Source: Cyanobacteria bacterium HKST-UBA02
GTDB lineage: Bacteria; Cyanobacteriota; Vampirovibrionia; Obscuribacterales; Obscuribacteraceae
NCBI GenBank assembly: GCA_020431945.1
Contig: JAGQHH010000005.1
Coordinates: 1-6,243 of the forward strand
Direction of reading: 5' to 3'
Length of the DNA stretch: 6,243 nucleotides
The notes under the pieces are model-generated. The model saw only the letters and a program-made list of their open reading frames with translations. It ran no database searches and was not told the DNA's origin. The position numbers were made by a program, and so were the translations under genes. Shown one piece after another: positions 1-6,243 of the stretch (position 1 is the first letter of the stretch; the number at the start of each line of letters is the position of its first letter).

Positions 1-874
1 GCTCGAGCTCGCCGTCTTCCAGCTCCAGCTGGCCGGACTCTTGTTTGACAGCGTCTTTAAGGATCTCGGAAGCTCTGGGCAGATTGATACGATTGGACCA
101 GAGCATGGACTGGAGGCGAAGCGACAGGCTGAGCAGGTCTTTCGATAGAATACCCCGGTCCATGAGGTGCTCGCCGAGCAGCTTGCCGTTCTTGCTGGCT
201 TCTTTCGCTTCCCTGGACATCTGCTCGTCGTCGGCTACCCCTGCCACCACCAGCAGTTCGCCGAGCTTCACCCGGACGCTGTTGGCCGGTTGCAAATTGG
301 TGGCGGTCTCGTCTGCCGAACTCGCTTTCATGAGCCGGGCTATTACTTTCGTCCTGTCTACGAAGCCGGCTCTCAGTTCGCGCTGGAGAGCCAGGCTGAT
401 ACGGAGATAGTCGTCGGTGATCCGGTTCATCAGGATGAAGACCTGACCGAGAGGTAGCCCGCTGTTGTCCGAGATTGCCAGACCGAGGTCGAGTTGCTTG
501 TCGTCGATCCGTTTGGCTTCGGTGAGCAGCTCGCCCAGGCGCGAGCCTCTGGTGGCGGTGGCATCGACACCCAGCGAGATCAGGGCATCGGCGAAGCTCC
601 AGTTCTGCTGCTGGACGATTGCGATAGCTTTGTGAGCCTGGCCGACCTCGATAAGATGATCCCGCAGCATGGATTGGGCTTCCACTACACTGCGCACGAT
701 TACTTCCGAAACATAGTCGAGCATCACCAGGGTGCGACCCAGGGGAAGAGTCGTGAAAGCCGAGAGCCGAGCCGCTCTCTCCACGGCTGTGGTGGTAGTC
801 ACCCCGAAGCTGACCAGGAGCTGTCCCAGTCTGTAATCCGATTCGCTCAGTCCCTTTTGAATCCCGTTTTGCAC
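1..874 (-). CDS. Tandem GspE/MshE N-terminal-domain-like repeat protein (partial, C-terminus outside window)
   Basis: Reading leftwards from 874 gives 291 codons without a stop, running off the left edge. The GTG start is chosen because GAGGA (881-885) lies 6 nt upstream. The protein is built from repeats of the type found at the N-terminus of type II secretion and type IV pilus ATPases (GspE_N/MshEN). Visible units start near residues 15 (RLGQLLVSFGV), 111 (SRLGELLTEAKRIDD) and 202 (VKLGELLVVAGVADDEQ). Each continues with a second half such as 'LGEHLMDRGILSKDLL' (233-248). There is no signal peptide or membrane segment, and no Walker A motif in the visible part. MshEN domains in characterised proteins can bind cyclic-di-GMP; whether these do is unknown. 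The protein could be a stand-alone repeat scaffold or the front of a longer ATPase. The fold assignment rests on motif pattern only. Confidence 0.8.
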   Translation of the reverse strand, partial: MQNGIQKGLSESDYRLGQLLVSFGVTTTTAVERAARLSAFTTLPLGRTLVMLDYVSEVIVRSVVEAQSMLRDHLIEVGQAHKAIAIVQQQNWSFADALISLGVDATATRGSRLGELLTEAKRIDDKQLDLGLAISDNSGLPLGQVFILMNRITDDYLRISLALQRELRAGFVDRTKVIARLMKASSADETATNLQPANSVRVKLGELLVVAGVADDEQMSREAKEASKNGKLLGEHLMDRGILSKDLLSLSLRLQSMLWSNRINLPRASEILKDAVKQESGQLELEDGELE

Positions 875-880
875 TTTAGA

Positions 881-885
881 TCCTC
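881..885 (-). promoter_or_regulatory. Shine-Dalgarno GAGGA before the GTG start at 874
   Basis: On the minus strand GAGGA is followed by six bases and then GTG. It decides the start of the GspE-N-like gene, because no ATG lies nearby in frame. The surrounding ten bases ATCGAGGATC recur identically, at the same distance from the start codon, before the PaaA-like gene at 5487. Confidence 0.7.
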
Positions 886-910
886 GATTGAGTTTTGATA
901 TCGAAAGGTG

Positions 911-980
911 AGGAATGCCGGGCGTGATGCCGGATCCGGCAGAGCAGCTTCACCAACTCGGTGAGTGCCGGAGCATTCCT
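911..980. other. Structured leader element: outer stem enclosing two hairpins
   Basis: AGGAATGC (911-918) pairs perfectly with GCATTCCT (973-980). Inside, CGG (919-921) can pair with CCG (968-970) after a two-base bulge. Within that lie a perfect 12-base palindrome GCCGGATCCGGC (929-940) and the hairpin TTCACC-aactc-GGTGAG (949-965). The result is a compact multi-branched fold of 70 nt. It ends 37 nt before the GTG start of the minus-strand gene, so it would sit in that gene's 5' leader if transcription starts further upstream. There is no following T-tract, so it is not a classic terminator. It matches no RNA family I recognise. A repeat element of REP type is an alternative. Confidence 0.4.
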
Positions 981-1045
981 TTGTATATCAACGGATTCCA
1001 GGGGGAGATTCTACTGAATCAGGTTTGGCTAATAATGAACATATA

Positions 1046-1234
1046 CTAACGGCGGGCCTGGTCCTTGCCTTCGTCATTTTCTTCCGGCTTTCCGGCCCGG
1101 TCCTCTTCTCCGAGCAGGTCGCAGGGCTCAAGCGCAGTGCCTGAGGGCGGCGGCCGGAAGATAAAGAGAAGCTTCAGCGCTCTTTGAAAGAGCACCAGGA
1201 GATAAGCTTTAATCGACTTCATGGGCTTCATCAT
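1046..1234 (-). CDS. Small hypothetical protein, hydrophobic/basic N-terminus and acidic tail
   Basis: A 62-residue ORF from the ATG at 1234 to a TAG at 1046-1048. Residues 3-9 are basic (K3, K6, K9). Residues 10-26 are largely hydrophobic but broken by Q17, R18 and K21, which suggests an amphipathic, membrane-associated helix rather than a clean membrane span. A PPP turn (28-30) leads into a polar tail rich in E, D and K. The frame could open at a GTG at 1258 (70 residues) or start at the ATG at 1222. I prefer 1234 because a good -10 hexamer, TATACT, lies 9 nt before it, and no start in this frame has a Shine-Dalgarno. Third codon positions are G/C-rich, as in the neighbouring genes. I recognise no family. 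It lies upstream of and co-oriented with the repeat protein gene, 171 bp away. Confidence 0.45.
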   Translation of the reverse strand: MMKPMKSIKAYLLVLFQRALKLLFIFRPPPSGTALEPCDLLGEEDRAGKPEENDEGKDQARR

Positions 1235-1242
1235 TGTATAAA
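1213..1242 (+). promoter_or_regulatory. Candidate promoter for the rightward 46-residue gene
   Basis: TCGACT (1213-1218, 4/6), an 18-bp spacer and TATAAA (1237-1242, 5/6) are followed by exactly 6 nt and then the ATG at 1249. That spacing would put the transcription start at or next to the A of the ATG. The site interlocks with the leftward promoter. The region is locally AT-rich, so a chance match is possible. Confidence 0.35.
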
Positions 1243-1243
1243 A

Positions 1244-1271
1244 AGTATATGAGCCCACGATTCAAAGACAA
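1244..1271 (-). promoter_or_regulatory. Candidate sigma-70-type promoter for the leftward small gene
   Basis: On the minus strand TTGTCT (1271-1266, 4/6 to consensus), a 16-bp spacer and TATACT (1249-1244, 5/6) form a plausible promoter. Transcription would begin near 1237, only a few bases before the ATG at 1234, giving an almost leaderless mRNA. Its -10 box touches the ATG of the divergent gene at 1249. Confidence 0.4.
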
Positions 1272-1389
1272 GACTCGAAACCTCATACTCATTTTTCTCT
1301 TTCGGGTAATCCCGATCATACTTTTCATCGTCACCCTGCTGCTCGTGCTCCTGAGCCAGGGAACAAAATACCTGTTCGGTCCTTCCTAA
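1249..1389 (+). CDS. Small single-span membrane protein (46 residues)
   Basis: The ATG at 1249 opens 46 codons ending in TAA at 1387-1389. The N-terminus is strongly basic (R4, K6, K8, R10). It is followed by an almost unbroken hydrophobic run at residues 11-35, interrupted by R19 and P22, and a short tail ending in GPS. This is the layout of a small inner-membrane protein with its N-terminus in the cytoplasm. A secreted peptide is less likely, since no signal-peptidase site is evident. There is no Shine-Dalgarno; a -10-like TATAAA lies 6 nt upstream, consistent with leaderless translation. No family is recognised. It starts 14 bp from the leftward small ORF, which also has a hydrophobic N-terminal region, so the two may be a co-regulated divergent pair. 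Confidence 0.5.
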   Translation: MSPRFKDKTRNLILIFLFRVIPIILFIVTLLLVLLSQGTKYLFGPS

Positions 1390-1459
1390 TAACTGTCGTA
1401 TCCGGATAGCACAGGTAACAGTAAAAGGCTTATGGCCTCTAGAAAGTTTGAGTCAATCA

Positions 1460-1675
1460 ATGGAAGCACCACAATCGGTATCTTATCAGACGCTCCTCGC
1501 GTATCTGGAGGATCGGCTCTGGATCGATGCGGAGCCGGAGGAGTACGCGTATCTGGTGGATCTGGTGGACGATCTCTATTCCCGGGTCGTGGCAGCCGAA
1601 GCCGCCATGTTTTCGGGTAGTTTAAGGGCGGGTAGCTGGCAGGACGGCCCGGCCTACCATCAGGGGAGATTTTGA
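1460..1675 (+). CDS. Small acidic hypothetical protein (71 residues)
   Basis: The ATG at 1460 gives 71 residues to the TGA at 1673-1675; an in-frame TTG at 1448 would add four. About 12 acidic against 4 basic residues, concentrated at residues 17-47 (YLEDRLWIDAEPEEYAYLV and onward), predict an acidic, mostly helical domain followed by a Gly/Ser/Pro-rich tail. There is no membrane segment, signal peptide or cysteine. The amino-acid make-up looks like a real folded protein, and the two other plus-strand readings of this stretch look like low-quality Gly/Arg/Ser-rich shadows. No clear Shine-Dalgarno is seen. It ends 14 bp before the beta-glucosidase start, so the two may share a transcript. I recognise no family. 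Confidence 0.55.
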   Translation: MEAPQSVSYQTLLAYLEDRLWIDAEPEEYAYLVDLVDDLYSRVVAAEAAMFSGSLRAGSWQDGPAYHQGRF

Positions 1676-1677
1676 AA

Positions 1678-3090
<1,413 letters not shown>

Positions 3091-3278
3091 TTAGCCCCCT
3101 GCAATATTTGAGAAATCTCAGAGAAGCCCGGGAGAAGTTAAACATTCCTGAATGGCCAATGAAAACCGGTCTTTAAGCTCATATACTTGTCTTCGTCCCG
3201 GACTTGACAGCTTTGGGCTGAAGTTCCGGCGTCCTAAACTGGGAAACCCCTTGGTCTCAATCCCCAAGCTGGTGCGTA

Positions 3279-4628
3279 ATGTCCAATCTTCAAACTTCGC
3301 TTTCTTATTTCATCGATATCCAGAAAGGCGAGCGTCTCAAAACCGGGCTGCTCTTTCTGTGGTTCTTCCTTTTTATCTGTGTTTACTATGTTTTGCGTCC
3401 GGTCCGCAGAGGGCTGGTTCTTGACGGTCTCGGCAACGAGAACATGCCTTACATCTATATCGGCACGGCCCTGGTCACCGGGGTAGTGGTCTATATCTAT
3501 GCCAAGTTCGCCCACCTGCCCAGAAAGCCGCTGATCTCCAGTATCTACGGGATATTCATCGTCAACCTCCTGGCCTGGTGGTATCTCTTCCAGAATCCCA
3601 CCGGTCTCACTTCGGGCATCTTCTGGGTCTGGCTCGATGTCTTCTCGATCATGGGCGTCACCCTTTTCTGGATGTATGCCAATGATGTTTTCGACTCGAG
3701 CAGCGCCAAGCGTCTTTTCGGGATCATCGCCGGCGGAGGCGGTCTCGGCGCCGTCCTCGGCAGCTCGATCACTGCCGGTCTGGTGCAGTCCATGGGCTCC
3801 ATCAATATGCTCCTGGTGGCTGCCGGTCTGGTGGCTCTCACCCTGGGGATCTTTCTTCTAATCGAAAAGCTCAATGTCAAGAACGAGGTCAAGAAAGCTG
3901 CGGGCAAGAGCGACGACAAATACGCCCTCAACAACGTCAAAAGCGTTTTCGCCGAGATCTTCGGTAATCGTTTCCTGCTCTTTCTGACCCTGGTAGTTTG
4001 TTTCGAGCGTATTACTCCTGACCTGATCCAGTATCTTTATCACGAGGTGCTCAACACCATGGCCACCGGCAGCGACGCCATCGCCGCCATCGATGCCAAC
4101 CTCGAGAGATGGAGAGGAATCGCCGAGTTCGGTGTGGAGATCTTCCTGGTGGCTGCAGTGATGCGCCGCTTCGGGACCGGTTTTTCTCTGGCTTCCTCCG
4201 GTCTGGCTATTGCGGGCAGCCTTCTCTGCTTCGCGATTTTCGCCAATCCGCTTATCGTGGTGGCGATTTTCCATGCCGACGAATCGATCCGGCATTCCTG
4301 GTTCAAAGCTGCTAAAGAGCTTACTTACACAGTGCAGAGCCGGGAGATTCTCTACCGGGTCAAGCCGATCATCGAGATGTTCTTCTATCGCTTCTCCCGC
4401 GGTATAGCCGGGGTGATCATCTTCCTGGTGGTGAGCGTCTTCGGTCTGGGCACTCCGGGAATTCTGGCGGTGGGCAGTATCGCCGGTCTGGCCTGGGCTT
4501 ATTTCGGCTGGCAGCTCCACAGCGAATTCCGCCGCCTGGAGGTGAAGGCTCAGATCGATCGTGCTTTCGCCGACGGTCAGGAGGCTACTGTTTCTGCTTC
4601 CAGCTCGAAAGAGAAGCTCTCGGTCTGA
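3279..4628 (+). CDS. ATP/ADP-translocase-like (Npt1/Npt2-type) MFS membrane transporter
   Basis: A 449-residue polytopic membrane protein. Hydrophobic segments lie near residues 22-38, 57-76, 85-104, 112-133, 148-167, 174-195, 231-247, 283-297, 302-332 (probably two), 374-392 and 395-413, about 11-12 spans. Family-like features include GERLKTGLLFLWFF (17-30), an RPVRRGLVLDGLG loop (40-52), KRLFGIIAGGGGLGAVLGS (144-162) and the cytoplasmic stretch SREILYRVKPIIEMFFYR (354-371). These resemble the nucleotide-transporter-like MFS branch (COG3202 type). In intracellular parasites and plastids this branch exchanges ATP for ADP; free-living members have unknown substrates. The C-terminal tail (414-449) is short and polar, with no HEAT-repeat extension. 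The start follows a weak GGTG ribosome site, 188 bp after the glycosidase. It could be a more general MFS carrier; the substrate is not inferable. Confidence 0.7.
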   Translation: MSNLQTSLSYFIDIQKGERLKTGLLFLWFFLFICVYYVLRPVRRGLVLDGLGNENMPYIYIGTALVTGVVVYIYAKFAHLPRKPLISSIYGIFIVNLLAWWYLFQNPTGLTSGIFWVWLDVFSIMGVTLFWMYANDVFDSSSAKRLFGIIAGGGGLGAVLGSSITAGLVQSMGSINMLLVAAGLVALTLGIFLLIEKLNVKNEVKKAAGKSDDKYALNNVKSVFAEIFGNRFLLFLTLVVCFERITPDLIQYLYHEVLNTMATGSDAIAAIDANLERWRGIAEFGVEIFLVAAVMRRFGTGFSLASSGLAIAGSLLCFAIFANPLIVVAIFHADESIRHSWFKAAKELTYTVQSREILYRVKPIIEMFFYRFSRGIAGVIIFLVVSVFGLGTPGILAVGSIAGLAWAYFGWQLHSEFRRLEVKAQIDRAFADGQEATVSASSSKEKLSV

Positions 4629-4655
4629 CAGATGCTCTCCGGGTCAGGCTAAAAT
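4625..4655 (+). promoter_or_regulatory. Candidate promoter for bpt/ate inside the 36-bp gap
   Basis: CTGACA (4625-4630, 5/6), a 19-bp spacer and TAAAAT (4650-4655, 5/6) precede the ATG at 4665 by 9 nt. The -35 overlaps the stop codon of the transporter gene. No Shine-Dalgarno is seen, so the gene may have its own near-leaderless transcript rather than depend on read-through. The spacer is slightly long. Confidence 0.4.
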
Positions 4656-4664
4656 GGGCCTGTC

Positions 4665-5375
4665 ATGGAAATCAGCAAAAAGCACATCACTTCGCCTGAT
4701 CGCTGCGGCTATCTTCCGGATCGCAAGTGGAGTCTCGAGTACAATTTCGTAACGGCTCTGAGCCCTGATGAATATCAGGCTCTCATTGAAAGAGGCTGGC
4801 GCAAATACGGACACGCTCTATTCCGGCCGGTCTGCCAGAACTGTCGCGAGTGCAGACCGGTGCGGGTCCTCTGCCGAAATTTCGAGCCCAGCCGCAGCCA
4901 GAAGCGAACCCTGGAGAAGAATCGGGACATCGAGATAGTGGTCTCGGAGGCAGCCCCGGACCGTGAGATCTTCGAGCTCTATGTCAGGCATCATGAAAGC
5001 CGATCGGCTATGGTGGGCTGGCCGGAGCCTGATTTCCTGGGCTCTATGTCGCACCTGTCGACCATGGTGGACAATCCATTCCCCATCGAGCAATGGTGTC
5101 ATTTTCTCGAAGGCGGGCTGGTCGGTACCTGCTATGTGGATCCTTTACCAGCCGGGCTTTCGGCGGTCTATTCGTTCTATGATCCCGACCTTCCGGAGCG
5201 CTCCCTGGGGACCTGGATGATTCTTTCTCTGATCGAGCGCTGCCGCAGCCTCGGTCTCCCTTATCTCTATCTAGGTTATTACGTCGAAGGCTGCCGCTCC
5301 ATGAGCTATAAAAAGAAATTTCTCCCCCAGGAGATCCAGGATGTCGAGGGCAACTGGCAGGTATTCTCCAGGTGA
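4665..5375 (+). CDS. bpt: Aspartate/glutamate leucyl- or arginyl-tRNA-protein transferase (Bpt/Ate)
   Basis: The 236-residue length is typical of bacterial Bpt. The enzyme moves an amino acid from aminoacyl-tRNA onto proteins with N-terminal Asp or Glu, making them N-degrons for ClpS/ClpAP-type proteolysis in the cytosol. The N-terminal ATE domain contains CGYLPDRKWSLEY (14-26), then RGWRKYGHALFRPVC (43-57) and the cysteine cluster C57, C60, C63 (CQNCRECRPVRV). Together with C14 this matches the conserved cysteines linked to Fe-S binding in ATE proteins. The C-terminal ATE domain (GNAT-like) shows LSAVYSFYDPDLPERSLGTW (165-184) and YLYLGYYVEGCRSMSYKKKF (200-219). Nothing is missing. Bacterial Bpt enzymes characterised so far use leucine and eukaryotic Ate1 uses arginine; the donor here cannot be decided. 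It starts 36 bp after the transporter gene. Confidence 0.93.
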   Translation: MEISKKHITSPDRCGYLPDRKWSLEYNFVTALSPDEYQALIERGWRKYGHALFRPVCQNCRECRPVRVLCRNFEPSRSQKRTLEKNRDIEIVVSEAAPDREIFELYVRHHESRSAMVGWPEPDFLGSMSHLSTMVDNPFPIEQWCHFLEGGLVGTCYVDPLPAGLSAVYSFYDPDLPERSLGTWMILSLIERCRSLGLPYLYLGYYVEGCRSMSYKKKFLPQEIQDVEGNWQVFSR

Positions 5376-5416
5376 TTTCCTCCTGAAATCCGTCCGGAGA
5401 ATGGTTCAAAATCATT
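5374..5416. other. Two adjacent short hairpins after the bpt stop
   Basis: GATTTC (5374-5379) pairs with GAAATC (5385-5390) around a 5-nt loop and overlaps the TGA stop. Ten bases on, AATGGTT (5400-5406) pairs with AATCATT (5410-5416) around a 3-nt loop, with one G-U pair. Both stems are AT-rich and neither is followed by a T-run, so an intrinsic terminator is doubtful. They might protect a 3' end or be chance. Confidence 0.2.
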
Positions 5417-5475
5417 CAAGCAGATGATAAAGAGCCGTCCCGGGATGATCGAGAATTGGTCTTATGAGTTTTATC

Positions 5476-5480
5476 GAGGA
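5476..5480 (+). promoter_or_regulatory. Shine-Dalgarno GAGGA before the PaaA-like gene
   Basis: GAGGA is followed by six bases and ATG at 5487. It favours this start over two in-frame upstream ATGs at 5424 and 5445, which lack a purine-rich site. Confidence 0.65.
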
Positions 5481-5486
5481 TCAGCC

Positions 5487-6243
5487 ATGAAAACATACGA
5501 TGCCGGTGACACATTGCCCGATGAATACAAGAAGGCTCTAATCGACCTGCTTGCCTTTCAAGCGGACTCCGAGTTCGCCGGGGGGCAGCGCGTGGCTGAA
5601 AACATGAAATACGCGACCAGACCCGAGGAAGCTTACAGGCTCGCTAAAAAGCACATGGAAGAGATCGGGCACGGCTGGTACTGCTATGCCATCCTCGAGC
5701 CCCTGGGTATCGACGTGAATTCCCGGGTTCAACATCTGGTCGAGAACCCGGACAATCCGGACCCCTCGAAAGTGCGAGTGATAAACGGCTTCCGCAAAGA
5801 GAACTGGTCTTTGATGTTCGATAGCTGGGCCGATGTCGCCATGTTCTCCACGGTGGTAACACCGGCTGCGGTGGCGTTCCTCGGACAGTACAGAGAGTCC
5901 TCCTATATTCCCTGGCGCAAGGTGTCCGAGCGGATCTGGCAGGAGGAGAAAGGCCACCTGGCATTCGGTGTCTGGGCCGCGCGCCGGGTCATCGAGTTCG
6001 AAGGCGATGAAGGAAGGGCCAAACTCCAGGCAGCAATCGAGAAATTCATGAAGATGGGTCTCGGCTTCCCGGGACGTCCGGATGACGAGAGCGAGCACTT
6101 CGGAAAATATTTCGAGTACGGTCTCAAGGTGAAGTCCGCCCAGCAGATTCAGGACGAGTATATGGAGATCGTCAGCGAGCGTCTCAACGAGCTGGAGCTC
6201 GAGATTCCCAAAAATGTCGAGCCGGACTATGACATGCGCTTCG
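5487..6243 (+). CDS. PaaA-like phenylacetyl-CoA-type oxygenase subunit (partial, C-terminus outside window)
   Basis: 252 residues are visible. From memory, the protein aligns along its length with E. coli PaaA, the catalytic ferritin-fold diiron subunit of the phenylacetyl-CoA epoxidase. Matching blocks are PDEYKKALI (11-19), SEFAGGQ (28-34), EEIGHGWYCYAILEPLG (58-74), ADV (115-117), YIPW (140-143) and EEKGH (153-157), ending near PDYDMRF. Ligand positions are E29, E59, H62, E154 and H157, as E42, E72, H75, E155 and H158 in PaaA. The position of PaaA Asp126 is T125. About 12 extra residues lie between H62 and D116. The start at 5487 has a Shine-Dalgarno; upstream ATGs at 5424 and 5445 would add 21 or 14 residues. 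The gene follows bpt by 111 bp. No paaB, C, D or E partner is visible. A relative acting on another acyl-CoA, or a divergent subunit, is possible. Confidence 0.8.
   Translation, partial: MKTYDAGDTLPDEYKKALIDLLAFQADSEFAGGQRVAENMKYATRPEEAYRLAKKHMEEIGHGWYCYAILEPLGIDVNSRVQHLVENPDNPDPSKVRVINGFRKENWSLMFDSWADVAMFSTVVTPAAVAFLGQYRESSYIPWRKVSERIWQEEKGHLAFGVWAARRVIEFEGDEGRAKLQAAIEKFMKMGLGFPGRPDDESEHFGKYFEYGLKVKSAQQIQDEYMEIVSERLNELELEIPKNVEPDYDMRF

Noticed and set aside
45..898. Plus-strand ORFs at 45-410, 167-457 and 494-898
   Set aside because: They are shadows of the minus-strand gene, which is open for 291 codons, has a repeat structure and carries a proper Shine-Dalgarno. The plus-strand readings have no domain-like pattern.
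3109..3120. TGAGA-aa-TCTCA inverted repeat after the GH1 stop
   Set aside because: The two-base loop is too small for a stable hairpin and no T-run follows, so it does not support a terminator.
3204..3240. Perfect TTGACA at 3204-3209 as a promoter for the transporter
   Set aside because: No acceptable -10 lies at 15-19 bp. The nearest, TAAACT at 3235-3240, is 25 bp away, too far for a standard sigma-70 promoter.
3152..3424. Plus-strand ORF of 90 codons overlapping the transporter start
   Set aside because: It overlaps the well-supported transporter in another frame and has no ribosome site or recognisable protein pattern.
3858..4520. Minus-strand 220-codon ORF opposite the transporter
   Set aside because: It is rich in His, Glu, Asp and Gln, the usual antisense image of a hydrophobic membrane protein gene.
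5376..5486. In-frame open stretch joining bpt to the PaaA-like gene, as a possible broken fusion
   Set aside because: The frame is open across the 111-bp gap after the bpt TGA, but bpt already has its normal full length and the PaaA-like gene has its own Shine-Dalgarno. Coincidence is the simpler explanation.

Overview
The window (roughly 55% GC by eye) is a compact bacterial stretch that switches strand near position 1240. To the left, two genes read leftwards: a large gene cut by the window edge, and a small ORF upstream of it. To the right, six genes read rightwards: two very small proteins, a family GH1 beta-glucosidase, a 449-residue membrane protein of the ATP/ADP-translocase-like (Npt/Tlc) MFS group, an arginyl/leucyl-tRNA-protein transferase (Bpt/Ate), and a PaaA-like ferritin-fold oxygenase subunit cut by the right edge. 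I see no rRNA, tRNA, CRISPR array, insertion sequence or phage gene. I cannot place the organism firmly. Free-standing GspE/MshE-N-type repeats, many tiny proteins and an Npt-like carrier in a genome of moderate GC recall uncultured lineages such as Vampirovibrionia/Obscuribacterales, but this is a weak guess from memory.

Layout. 1-874 (minus): tandem GspE-N-like repeat protein, starting at a GTG with a clear Shine-Dalgarno. 875-1045: leader region with a 70-nt foldable element. 1046-1234 (minus) and 1249-1389 (plus): two divergent small proteins, both hydrophobic, whose promoters interlock. 1460-1675: acidic 71-residue hypothetical protein. 1690-3090: GH1 glycosidase. 3091-3278: a 188-bp gap with no convincing gene. 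3279-4628: Npt-like carrier. 4665-5375: Bpt/Ate. 5487-6243: PaaA-like protein, missing only its C-terminal tail.

The genes do not form one obvious pathway. The rightward ones are single housekeeping or catabolic functions: glucoside hydrolysis, nucleotide or solute transport, N-degron tagging, and oxygenation of an acyl-CoA. Two points stand out. First, several starts lack a Shine-Dalgarno but have a -10-like hexamer 6 to 9 nt before the ATG, which suggests leaderless or near-leaderless transcripts. The two SD-led starts instead share the same ten bases, ATCGAGGATC, at the same distance. Second, the PaaA-like protein keeps five of the six diiron ligands of E. coli PaaA, but has Thr where the ligand Asp126 should be.
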